A stretch of 64,000 nucleotides of DNA, taken from contig NADL03000462.1 of the NCBI GenBank assembly GCA_002205965.3, positions 1,869,001-1,933,000 of the forward strand, written 5' to 3'. Under the pieces are notes generated by a model. The model was given only the letters and a program-made list of their open reading frames with translations. It had not been told where the DNA came from and made no database searches. This document shows, one piece after another, positions 32,140 to 42,390 of this stretch (its first letter is position 1; every line of letters begins with the position of its first letter). Both the position numbers and the translations under genes were made by a program. Source of the DNA: Kappaphycus alvarezii (Eukaryota; Rhodophyta; Florideophyceae; Gigartinales; Solieriaceae).

Positions 32140-33030
32140 ACAGGGTTCTACTTGCTTTCCCTGAGGAGATTTTGGACATTACCAGTGATCTGGAATCTGA
32201 GGAGGGAGAACCCGGTTTGAGTGAGAACATTTGCAAGTGCAGTTTGGATTTGAGCGTGAACGTGAAAGTTGAAATCGTCATTCGTGGACCGTGGAGTCGA
32301 AGGCATTCTCCGGAAGACCGGCTTCATGTGTTACTTCTCCCAACGAGGAATTAAAAAGTCTACGCAGACGTTGGTATTGAGTCCAGTACACTGTTTCGTA
32401 AATTGAGTGTTTTCGGTACAGGTGCCTGAACTAACTTTATTCGTTTATCGGATCTACCTCCGGGATCCCCTCTTTTCCAATCCACACTACCCTCTATCAC
32501 CAACGCGGGTAACCGAACCTTACGCTCCGTTGGGCTGACCGAGCTAACTCTTGGATTGAGCACGAGGACGTGTAAGGTGCAGTTTATTGTTTGTGAACGA
32601 CTCGCGGCTGCGCTTATTATTGGGTGCGATTACGAAGACAAGTTCATCGAGGCAGTATACCCGCGTAGATGCGAGATTGAACTCGACGATGACACTACAG
32701 TCCCGATTGTCCGGAAGCCATTGTTGAAAGCGAGCGTCGCGCAAAATCCTCAGCCTACTAAGGAACCTGTCCCTGTTGTAGAAGAGGAGAAGCTGCACCA
32801 TCACGTGCCAAACCTAATTCGGGTTTTTGAAAATCGGGAGATCCCCGCGAACTCCCAGACCTGGGTTAAGATATCAAAACTGCAAGCCGGTCAGGTGTTT
32901 GTGCAACCCTTCGATAGGACGTTCCAAAATCTGGGAATCCTGGCTTCAAACGGGGTTGCCCGAGTGGCGTCCAATGAATGATTCCGCATTCTCGTCGCTT
33001 ACTTCAGGGATTAACCGATTAAGTTGTTGA
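32140..33030 (+). pseudogene. Protease and linker region of the 13.5 kb element
   Basis: Near 32415 the frame reads FGTGA, a stop TGA, then TNFIRLSDLPPG. This looks like the retropepsin active-site segment (D-T/S-G-A) with the catalytic Asp changed to Gly. Downstream frame 32556-32981 reads TCKVQFIVCERLAAALIIGC, the flap and psi-loop-like GCD region, then a linker, PVVEEEKLHHHVPNL and ending GVARVASNE with TGA. FRILVAYF and PIKLLKGQVLAHA follow before the polymerase. Several TAA and TGA stops make it non-functional. The active-site assignment is by pattern and moderately sure. Confidence 0.65.
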
Positions 33031-33111
33031 AAGGTCAAGTTTTGGCACACGCGATTCCGCATTCAACAGAAGTCATGGAAATTCACGTGATGTTAGCGGA
33101 AGTGTTAGGAC

Positions 33112-34064
33112 TTGAGCCCATTGACCAAGTTCAGAAGTCGGAAAATCTCGACATCTCGATTAGACAAGCCGGAAGTGGATAGAGAACCCGCGAATGCGCC
33201 TCCGTCTGTTGACGATGTGGTAGTGGACAAGTTGTCGCCAGAGCAAAAGATTTTAGTTCGGGAGATGCTCGAGGAATTCTCACCGATGTGGAGTGGACAA
33301 CTTGGTCGGATATTCGGAATTGAGCACCGGATTGATTTGGTGGATGGGGCACGCCCGTTTGCAGCGCAACCTTACCGGGCAGGTCCCCAGCAGAGAGAGA
33401 TCGAGAAGAACGAAGTAACGCAGATGCTGAAAGATGGAATTATCGAGCCCACTCAGTCGGAATGGGCAAGTCCAGTTCTTCTGACCCCGAAACCTGATCG
33501 CAAAATTCGTTTCTGTGTGGACTATCGAAAATTGAACACGAGAACCATGAAGGACACATACCCACTCCCACGCATGGACAAGTACATTGAATCGTTGGGG
33601 GAGGCCTCGTGGATCACCACACTCGACGCGAACTGAGGATATTGGCAGGTGCCGGTTGCAGAGCGTGATCGCGATAAGACCAAATTCGTGTGTCACAGTG
33701 GTTCCTACCGGTTTCTCCAAATGCCATTTGGCTTTACTAGTGCCCTCGCGACTTTTCAGCGCACGTTGGACCTACTGTTAGGACCTTTTAAGTGGCAAAC
33801 ATGCCTAGTCTATCTTGACGACGTCCTGATTTTCTCGCAATCATTCGAGGAACACCTCACGCATGTACAGGAAATCCTGAGAGTTCTACGGAAGGCTGGT
33901 GTGTCGCTACGTTTGAAGAAGTGTAATTTCTTTACTGATTCAGTGTATTATCTAGGGCATATTGTAAGACCAGGAACTCTGAAAGTGGACTGCGCGGCGA
34001 CCGCAGCGTTGAAAGAGGCGTAACCGCCGCGTACAGAGACGGAACTCTGGTCTTTCTTGGGGGT
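33112..34064 (+). pseudogene. Reverse transcriptase of the 13.5 kb element
   Basis: The frame opens with LSPEQKILVREMLEEFSPMW and EHRIDLVDGARPFAAQPYR. Polymerase motifs follow in order: IRFCVDYRKLNTRTMKDTYP, TTLDAN-stop-GYWQVPV, LQMPFGFTSALATFQRTLD and CLVYLDDVLIFSQ with the YLDD catalytic motif at 33811-33822. YYLGHIVRPGTLKVD and the thumb region SFLGV-stop-N come last. The two TGAs (33634-33636 and 34066-34068) stand where related elements usually have Cys (LDANCGYW and FLGLCN). A TAA at 34021 replaces a probable Gln. The frame changes by one base just after the thumb. Confidence 0.92.
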
Positions 34065-34715
34065 TTGAAATGTCTGTTGCCGGTTTGTCCCAAATTACTC
34101 GCAGAAATCTGCCCCTTGAATGAGCTTTTGAAGAAGGGACAACCGCCCGTTCTGCCCGAGTTGAACTCTTCGCATATCGCCGCGTTCCGCGAATTGATCG
34201 ACTACGTCACGGAACCTCCGGTTTTATCTCTCCCGAGACCGGGTTGTCCCTATTCAGTGGACACAGATGCGTCTACCTTTCAATTTGGCTGCGCGTTATT
34301 TCAGACCATTGATGGCGAAAGAAAACCTATCGGGTACTTCTCCCGTATGCTTAACGTTCACGAGAAAATTATTCGGTTATCTAGAAAGAGTGTTTTGGCG
34401 GTAGTGTATGCAGTCACGACTTTGCGTCCGTATCTACAGTGTGAAAATTTCGTGATACACACTGATCAAAGTTCGCTAAGATTGCTTTTGTAAATCAAGG
34501 ACCCGTCGGGAAAAATGATGCGTTGCCGTTTACGAATTTCAGAGTTCGACTTTACCGTAGTCTACGAGAAGGGGAAATGTAACACCCAAGCTGATGCGTT
34601 ATCGCGATTGCAGTCCTTAGGAAGTTCCCCACTTGAGATCGATAACGATATTACATGCTATTGCGTCGAGATAGAATAGCATGACGCTACGGTCTGCCAG
34701 TGTGAGAATTGCCAG
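34065..34715 (+). pseudogene. RNase H and tether of the 13.5 kb element
   Basis: CPLNELLKKGQPPVLPEL precedes the RNase H domain YSVDTDASTFQFGCALFQT with the first catalytic Asp in TDAST. KPIGYFSRMLNVHEKI, YAVTTLRPYLQCENFVIHTD and, after a TAA at 34494, ISEFDFTVVYEKGKCNTQAD and ALSRLQSL follow. The DALSR end motif is intact. The TAA at 34494 and a TAG at 34677 are shared with copy 1, so both copies descend from an already interrupted progenitor or these codons were tolerated. Confidence 0.9.
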
Positions 34716-36285
34716 ATGGCGCTGAAGGAAGAAGAAATCGACTTTGTATCGTTGGAATATGATGAATTTTACAACGCGTTAATCGCAAGCGAAACTCCAT
34801 TACCGGATGACATGCTCAAGCCCATCGCTACTGAGGAGCTACTTGAAGCCCAACTGAGCGACATTTTCTGTCAGCAGGTACGCTCTCGGCTTAACAGGGG
34901 GGAAGGGTTGCCTTTTGCTCTCAATCCGGATGGGGTCCTCGTGCGCACCGTGGATTCACGTCATCAAATTGTCGTGCCTAACACGTTGCAAGCGAGATTT
35001 CTCTACCTGTCACACTATCCTAGGTTGGCCGGACACTCCGGAGGCAAACGCATGTACTACGGACTTCGGAGATTCTTTTATTGGCCTTCTATGGCGATTG
35101 ATTGTTACAAAACAGTGAGCAATTGAGCGATGTGTGCGCGAAATCGAAATCGCGTTAAGTTGAGGCGTGTTGCTTAGCCACTACGACTGTTCCCTGCGAA
35201 GGGTCCATTGGAATCGATATCGATAGAGATTCTAGGCAAGCTAATCAAGACACCGCGACCTCGCGAGAATGAGTGTTTGTTGGTGATTACCGATCGGTTT
35301 TCGAAGCTTGTCCGGACAATAACGATGAAGAGGATTAACGCACTGGATGTCGCAAAGGCTTTCGTGCACCACTTGGTGTTTGTCTACGGATCTCCGCAAA
35401 CGCTGTTATCCGACAATGGGAAGCAGTTTACTGCACGTTTGTTTCAAGATGTATGTCGTTTATTGGGTATTAAGAACGTATTTACAACTACCTACCACCT
35501 CCAAGCAAACGGCCAAGTCGAACGGTTCAACCGGACTATCCTCGCAGCGCTGCGCTCCCATTATGTCGCGGGTCACTAGACTGACTAGGATCTGTTCACA
35601 GACGCTTTAACTTTCGCGTCAAACTCGCAACCGCACACTACGACTAATATTTCCGCGTTTGAGTTGGTCTTGTAGAGACCGCCACCCGCGTTGGCTATTG
35701 AGGATGAACCTGAAATAACATTGGGATCTTCCCCGGGAACCTGCTACCGAAAGTGGGGCGCATGGTTGGAGCCATTGATGAGTACCGCTCGAGAAAATAT
35801 GGGAAGGACCCAAGAAAGGTACAAGAGAAACTTTGACGCACGAGTGCGGAAGATGAGGTAGCGACTAAAGTCAGGTGGATACGCTTTTTGCGGAAAAAAA
35901 TTTCGCGACAGATGCGCCTAAGCACAAAATTGCGCCAATCGCAGGTGGTCCGTTTCGAGTGGTCTCGGTGGGAGGTGATACTGAGGTGTTGGATATCCAA
36001 GGAAAATATGAGAGAATCTCGATAGATAGGGTAGTCCCGGCACCGGCGCCCGCAGTTGCGAATGATCGCGAAAGTTATGGACAAGAACAGGAAGGAGACC
36101 CGTCTGGGAATGATGTATCGTCAAGAGACAAGGTAAACTCTGATGTTCTCAAGGAGGTTCCAAGCCCATCACATGACAAGGCAGGTGAACCTGAATTGGA
36201 CACATCGCCTGAGCTCAAGGAGACGGATCAAGTGCGGAATCGCGTAAGTCGAGTGAGCTGGAACCATCCGTGTCGCTTACAGTGA
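34716..36285 (+). pseudogene. Integrase of the 13.5 kb element (zinc finger, core, C-terminal extension)
   Basis: The zinc finger has H in SHYPRLAGHSGG and ends TVSN-TGA-AMCARN; the TGA (35124-35126) is at the first Cys of C-x2-C. The core reads LESISIEILGKLIKTP, VITDRFSKLVRTI, LLSDNGKQFTARLFQDVCR, TTTYHLQANGQVERFNRTIL. Catalytic acids two and three are present in SDNG and QVER, while the first is Glu instead of Asp, as in copy 1. The spacer ends at VAGH with TAG. Frame 35875-36285 then continues the C-terminal extension (KIAPIAGGPFRVVSVGGD), which contains a GPFRV motif like the GPY/F domain. Integrases of this group insert the cDNA into chromatin. Confidence 0.92.
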
Positions 36286-36887
36286 ACCTGGCTCCTAATT
36301 TTATTCAAAACATTCTTCGCGGGCTAGCAGATTTACATCCCCTAGTGGGAAACATCAGGCAGGGAGGCGGAAGACTGACCAATCAGGTTGCACAAATTGC
36401 TTTCAGACGATCTGGATTGGGTGGCACTCCAAGGGAGGCGCCTCTACCGGTTGATACCGAAGTGGTTCTGTATTTACTCGCTGTAAATGTTACGGCACAG
36501 GGTTCCCCCTCGTCTCCATCGGGAGCTCCCATCTTGACAAGTCGGGGTGAACCCATGACCCCGGGTTCTCCCACACGTTCTTCTTGTCCACCCATGCTGG
36601 ATAGCGATGAACTTCCGGTTAATTCCGATAGGGTAGAAAGCCCACCCCTACTGAGGGAAGTCTCGCAGCCATCAGGCGATTCGGTCGAGAAGAACTCAAG
36701 TGCGGACTCGACCGCGATATCCAAGGCAATAGCGGAGAAGAATTCCTCCAAGAAGATGTCATTCGCGTTACCGCCTACAATTATTACAGACACCAGACCG
36801 ATTCCGACTACCGTAGAATGAAGGGGAAAACCTGACGGATAGAACGAGGCAGTAAGGAAGGTCCCTTCGGAATCGGGATAACCCTTC
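36286..36887 (+). pseudogene. Ser/Pro-rich linker between integrase and chromodomain
   Basis: A 183-codon frame (36270-36821) reads LAPNFIQNILRGLADLHPLV and then becomes rich in Ser, Pro, Thr and Glu, as expected of a disordered linker. It is in the same frame as the chromodomain but separated by a stop at 36819-36821. Length and composition are unusual for a chromovirus integrase, where the chromodomain normally follows the GPY/F region closely. Confidence 0.7.
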
Positions 36888-37169
36888 TTGCGATTCAGAA
36901 CAAGAGGTCGGGACCGACAACAAACGGCTCGAGCCAAGGACAGTTCAGAGAATCTAGATCGAAAGTACGTAAATGACAAGCTTGTAGAGAAGACTGAAGC
37001 CGAGGACGGCATGGTGCTATACAGAGTCCGATGGTACGGGTATGTTCCGTTGTCAGACACCTGGGAGCCTATTGGAAATATCCCGCGTAGCCATGTAAGG
37101 CGATTCCGTAAATGGATGAAGACCCCGTTTACAGACAATCTGGAAGATGCCCAAGTTGGCTGGAATTAG
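36888..37169 (+). pseudogene. Chromodomain at the integrase C-terminus
   Basis: Residues 26-77 read KYVNDKLVEKTEAEDG, VLYRVRWYGYVPLSDTWEP and IPRSHVRRFRKWMK. This is the chromodomain fold signature with the aromatic positions Tyr27, Trp49 and Trp59 that form a methyl-lysine pocket in family members. In chromoviruses this module directs integration to particular chromatin, often heterochromatin. The domain has no stop. Its presence at the C-terminus classifies the element with Ty3/gypsy chromoviruses. Confidence 0.88.
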
Positions 37170-38057
37170 CGGAAATCGAGATTACTCGAGCCCCCGCCGT
37201 AATTTTAACGGGGGGGATGAAAATCAGATTACGGTATATCCTTTGGGTCTATCCCGACACGCGGCGAATCAAGACGGAGATTATTGTACGTACCGGGGTG
37301 CCCCGTGTTGAATCAGGTCACATAGTCCCCGTTACGAGTTCTCTCGAGATCATAAGGCCGAGTGGCGAAAGTTCCTCGTGAATAACACTCGGGCATGACG
37401 GTTGTTGCTAACACTATGACGGACTGCCCTTGGCGGGCCTAAGAAGGTGAATTTCCGCAGGTATACTGGAATGTTCGGGAATGCCCATTTATCATCCACC
37501 TTCTTGACTTCACGCCCCTCTTCCCTATTGTTGTTCCCCTATGTGTTTTCACTTTTATCTATAGGGTTATCCAGCCTTAACTTATGCCATTGCCGCAACG
37601 GGACTCACCTCTCTCCTGGTATACGGGAACTGACCCTGGCGGTTCGTGGGATTGACCCCTCTTTATGATCTTCATCTAACCCGCCTTTTTGTCATTCTTT
37701 CTTTTACGTCCATTGTGGCACTTTTAACTACGTTTATCGTGATATAGCTTCCCTCGTGGGTCAACTCTTTTGGGGACTTCCCACCTGGACCGTAATATGC
37801 GCGAAACCCCCATTCCTATTGGAACCTTAAGAGTAACTATCGCTTTTACTTATGGGAATACCCGATCTAACTATGGGGCTAATCCAGAAATAAACTACCA
37901 CTTCTAGTCACACAGCAAGGCAATATTTATGGTAGGTCTGCAGTGCGCGACATCGCGATGGGAATCTACGGAATATCGACCCCTACTCTACTTTCATGAG
38001 GCTACAACGGGGGTCGCGATTATGCACGTTAATCAATACGGGAACGAACCCGCGCGT
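37170..38057. other. Post-pol untranslated region
   Basis: No conserved frame on either strand. The plus strand has short frames only (89 codons at 37112-37381 overlapping the chromodomain end, 73 at 37447-37668). It lies between the chromodomain and the antisense gene's stop. Confidence 0.55.
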
Positions 38058-39885
38058 CTAAGGTGTCATAACCATCCCGGAGATCCGCGCGACGGAAGCA
38101 ACAGTCATACAGGAAATCCAGAATATGATTGATGCAGTCCCGCGTAACTTCTCTCCCGGTGCCGGACATCTCGACGGGACGATTTTCGTCACTGTACCAA
38201 CTGAGTGAGCCCTGCTGACGACGATGCGGTTAACCGCCCCTTCTTTGCGTGTATGCGTGTATCGAGACATGGATTCACTTGGGGCAACTTTCGCCGGACT
38301 AGCCGGAACTTGCTGTCCATCGTCGGCATCGTACACTGGTTTAATTTCGTCATCATCCATGGGTTCGACCTCATTGTCATTTTCGTTCTCAGCGTGAGGA
38401 GTTATGGAGAGGTAACCCATCTGTTGGTCTTTCGGCATGGAGCGGGGATTGTTTCGGTTGCGTGCCGCTTGGTCGGATGAGATGAACTCGCGTGTCAACG
38501 GGTTATACCAAATTAAATCCCCACAAGTCGCGTGGCACCGCCCAGGCGAGCGATTTCCGCGAGGAAGCGTAGTGGGCTTTCGGTTTGACAGGGGTACTTG
38601 CTCAGGACTATCCCAATTGATGGTAGCATAACGCTGAATGTGCTCGCGCAACTCCTTTTAGTTCTCGAGACCACCCAACGGAACTTCAAGGTCAAGTCTA
38701 TCCATGAACGAAAGAATTAACGGCGGTAGCCATCATATACGCTGGTTTTCATAGAGCTCCCAGAGCCACATTTCCGGGTCTTTCGCTGTTGCCTTGGTGT
38801 AAGCCGGACACCACAATTCCGTATCCGGGAACTTCAAGAACTCGGAACCGAGATATACAGTGACTAGTGGTAGCTCGACCAGGAAGCCCTCCGCAGTCTC
38901 CACTCGTGCCCACTGTGGGGTGACCCCGATGTAGATGCGATGACGCATGTTGGTGCGGACCAGGCCAATTTCGGGATTTCGTGACGAGAAGATGAAGCCA
39001 AAGCGAGAGCGGACCCGACGTTCCTATCGAACCATGTCCCAGTCAGGGTTATCCCTTTTACGAATGTATAAGAATTCCGCGCGGAGGATCAAATCAAGGA
39101 GTAAGGCCCGCTGGTCAACCATAGGCTTGCATGAGCGCCACTCGGGACGAGGGGTAAGCCGATCCAGGCGATGTCCGTAATCGATGTCTGAATCTGTGCG
39201 GAAAATTCCGAGGTCAAGCTTCAGGTCTGCTGGAATCCCCTCCCGCCCGATCCAGCGTAAAAGACGCGATTACGCATGACCGACGAGTCGCTTCTTGGTG
39301 GATTCCAGAGTCTCGCCGCGATAAACGTGAAGGTACTCATCCGGCATTGCGGAATAACGTTCCCAGTGGCTGGAAAAGACGACAGACGCGGGAAGCTTCA
39401 CTGGAAAAAACTCGTTAACGCAATATTGCTCCAGGATCCCGGTTTCCTTGTAACCTACATGATCAAACCATGGGGCCGCAGCGAACAATTCGCGATAGCC
39501 AAACGGGTTTCTCCCGATGAAGGACTCAGGACTCGAAACACCACCGATTGCGTTGGGGGAGCGTATACGTTGCAATAACGAGTTGCATCTCGAGTCGTAA
39601 GGGGTTTTCGTTCTGCGTTTGTTGGCGTTGACGCTATCCCGGGTGCCACTTCCGGCTCCACAGTGTCCGCCTGATCGGGAGAAGGCGACGGCATGTCCGG
39701 ATAGTCCGAGGGGGGGGACAATACGATATCGTGAGAGAGAATCTGCGTGTCGGGTGCGAAGAATGAGTGATGGTCCCAAGGGATTGATCACAGAGTAGCG
39801 GTGAAGAAGTCAGTTTGCCTTTGAGGTTTGGAGGGCATGTCTCCCCAAGAATTGACTCGACCTCGCGATTTATACCCCAAGGCAT
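38058..39885 (-). pseudogene. Long antisense reading frame inside the 13.5 kb element, function unknown
   Basis: From 39791 to 38058 a single minus-strand frame runs 578 codons with only four internal stops (TAA 39270-39272, TAG near 39029, TGA near 38732, TAA near 38658) and no frameshift. A similar length of random sequence would have more than 20. An N-terminal frame starting at ATG 39885 (MPWGINREVESILGETCPPN) probably belongs to it through one shift near 39800. Recognisable patches are GYKETGILEQYCVNEFFPVK, RAEFLYIRKRDNPDWDMVR, IGVTPQWARVETAEGFLVEL, DPEMWLWELYENQRI and NWDSPEQVPLSNR, with an acidic C-terminal stretch. I do not recognise the family. No signal peptide or clear membrane span is visible. 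Antisense genes between integrase and 3' LTR are known from some plant Ty3/gypsy lineages. Confidence 0.7.
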
Positions 39886-41490
39886 GATGATTTTTTGCGC
39901 ACACGCTAATTCGTAATTTGGGACACCCCCATACCCATGGGTACGTCCGTCGGGTGAACCTTTCGAAGACTGGAACGGTACACGGTGACGGTTAGCGAGG
40001 TCGTGAGACGGTTGATATTTTTAGGATGACTCGTATGTGTCGGTTACGCCTCCCCCTGGCCAAGGTGGCACGTTTAATTGGGCTATCCACATAATACTGG
40101 GAATCCCCGAATAAAGTTGACCTATCGCGCGAGCGCATTTGCTACGAATGGACTGAACTGCCGCAGCCAGAATAAAGGGGATTTAGTTTTGGTTTACCTT
40201 TGTCATTTTTGAGATAACCCTTTTACTGGACAATCCGGAAATACCGAGTGTGATAAGACGACCGGACATCCGGAGGAATGAAGATTGGGATCCCCGCTGT
40301 TTATTGTGGAGTATGAGTAGCTGAGGCCTCTCCCTACGGCTGAATATCCGGACTCCCTGGCCGGCACAGTGCGAGATCGTTTGACTACCCCCGGGAGCTA
40401 CCCCTTCTTTTGATCCCGGTATGACGGATTGATGACGTATATTACGGAATACCCGAGGGACACAGATAAATACCACGGGGGAGCGAGTGGAGTCCACATT
40501 ACACTAAGGAATACTAAGGGATCACCCGCGAAGAGACTTGTGGAGGAGTGAAGTCCCTGTTAGTTCATCGGGCACCCCCGCAAGGCGATGAGTGCCAACG
40601 AGACCCTTGTTAGCAAATGCATAAATAGAGCGTGCATTGCGTTCTGGTACGAGGATATTTATTATGCGACACTTATTTATGGAAGCTCCCGAACACAAAC
40701 CGATAGGCGCCACTTGCTGCATGCTCCGTACATCCCTCGTTGCGTACTAATTGTTGGGAATATGCCCGTTGACTCGAGAGGACGACTCAATTTGGATTCT
40801 GGCGTATGGCATTTCGGGAACCTCTCGCGGTCTACGACACCGTAAAAGATCCGATTATCGGGCCTGGAATAGACCTAACTTAGTATCAGGTTTCGGGACT
40901 CAGATCGGCTGTTGCCATTGACGTCCTAATCATGGTTCTTACCGTAGCTTACTACCACTACTCTGTACTTCTGTTGGAGGATGCCGTTCAAGCTACTTAC
41001 TGTGGATTTTGATGCTGACCGCAAGATGGAATTAACTTATTACCAGCTATCTGGATTCATCTCGGCAGAGGCCGCCCTAGCTATGTATCATGGTTGCGGC
41101 CTATGGACGTGGAGTTGAGACTTAATTTAATACCCCCTTACCTGGATATACCTCGACTGTTGTCGATAGGTGAGGGTGTGGTTCTCGCTGATGGGGGTAG
41201 ATGTGCATCGGGTGCCCTCTGCTGGACTGACCAACCAGTTCTCTGGATTGCAACATGGCTGCAGCCCAAAGACGATGATTGCGTGGACGGACGGTGCGGG
41301 TGGTCGCAACTTGGTGGATGCTTCCCTTTTATGCTGATGCTTTTTGGCGATTGATCCCACCGAGCCTGATGGCGTTCTGTGCAAACGCGAACTACTGGAA
41401 ACATTACGCGTCAAACTGCATACTATTCCGACTATTACGCCTTCTAGCAATTGAGCGCGCACCTCCTCGCGAAACGATGCGTCTCGCGCT
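39886..41490. other. 3' untranslated region of the 13.5 kb element
   Basis: No frame with recognisable motifs on either strand. If the antisense gene is real, its promoter should be in the first few hundred bases. Minus-strand frames such as 41127-41462 (111 codons) look spurious. Confidence 0.5.
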
Positions 41491-41492
41491 TA

Positions 41493-41504
41493 ACAGGGGG
41501 GATT
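41493..41504 (+). promoter_or_regulatory. Polypurine tract
   Basis: A-C-AGGGGGGAT directly precedes the TG of the 3' LTR, where the primer for plus-strand DNA synthesis is expected. Confidence 0.75.
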
Positions 41505-42168
41505 TGTAGTGCAAACGGGGATCCTTGCTTGATCCTGATTACTACTACCCGGATCTCCCCTCAGTTATATCTTCATTTATTTTTGGGTACGCCCTATTTT
41601 TAACCAGAAGTTCTGTATGTGCCGACACCCATATTCCACTGTCAGGACCGCAGATTTACAGCTGGCGTGGCACAGCTGACCGCCGCCGGCGCCTCCTGAG
41701 CTTACCCCGATTATTTCTAGTATTTACTTTATTTTTAGCTACCCCTCTATTTAGCACCCTATGGGCCTATTATTGTAGATCAGTCCATAGTACTTAACTT
41801 TCTCTCAAGGGACTAGCCCTGCTAGAGTAAAGGTATCAACCTTGGTGCGGAGAATTAGACCCCTGACTTCGGCTCTCAACCACTTCAGGCTAGTCCTGTT
41901 TCTTCTCGCCATCGTTGCTCTTCCTACTTTACTAACGCCTCGGGCTGACCCTATTTATTGTGCGTGTCACTACCCGAATCCTGATCTCCGTTCTACAGTT
42001 GCGGAGTTTCCCTGATCAGCGCGCTAGTGCTCTACCACTCCCCTTTCCATTTCTCCTTTCGCCTCGTCATGTCAACGCTTCGTCTAAATCCGGATAACCG
42101 ACCTTTCACACGGACTAGTGTGTTTAAGTTGCTTTAGCCTTCTGGCGCTGTCTCGTGGTTGCACTACA
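41505..42168 (+). repeat. 3' LTR of the 13.5 kb element
   Basis: It aligns end to end with 28670-29339, with substitutions and a 6 bp deletion near 41915. It begins TGTAGTGCAA and ends TTGCACTACA, a perfect 10 bp terminal inverted repeat. Confidence 0.96.
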
Positions 42169-42173
42169 CTGAA
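42169..42173. repeat. Target site duplication CTGAA, right copy
   Basis: Identical to 28665-28669, immediately after the 3' LTR. Confidence 0.95.
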
Positions 42174-42390
42174 AATTTTTTGCGTTTAATTTTATCATTT
42201 CATAAATTGTTGTGGACCCCTCTTCTGAATATAATGATTCGAAAATAGGGCACTGACTGTTATTTTCCTCGTCTGATTAGCTCTTGTCCGGGTCAGAATT
42301 GTACTCATCAAGTTCGGCAGAGTGCTCTGCTGCACACTCCGCCAGGAGAGCCAAGGTTGCCTGTGCGTCTGCGGTGCAGATTGATGCCAT
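42174..42390 (-). pseudogene. DDE transposase family, copy C, N-terminal part
   Basis: ATG at complement 42388-42390 opens MASICTADAQATLALLAECA, followed by an acidic stretch with one TAA and then CPIFESLYSEEGSTTIYEM and KLNAKNF. The order matches the N-termini of copies A and B (ALQILAD, acidic stretch, CPLFDLFYES, TNFDASEF). The last codons run straight into 28669 if one CTGAA copy is removed, so this and 27599-28669 are one gene split by the LTR element. Confidence 0.85.

Larger units (their letters stand above)
28670..42168 (+). mobile_element. Complete 13.5 kb Ty3/gypsy LTR retrotransposon with chromodomain and antisense reading frame
   Basis: Two LTRs of about 670 bp enclose gag, protease, reverse transcriptase, RNase H, integrase and a chromodomain on the plus strand, in the order of Ty3/gypsy elements. 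4.3 kb follows before the 3' LTR, with a long antisense frame. LTRs start TGTAGTGCA and end TGCACTACA. CTGAA flanks both ends, and the interrupted transposase copy C reads in frame across the site, so the boundaries are exact. The LTRs differ by scattered substitutions (about 94% identity over the first 300 bp, counted by eye), which with the many stops means an old, inactive insertion. Most Ty3/gypsy elements are 5-8 kb, so this one is unusually long. Confidence 0.97.
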
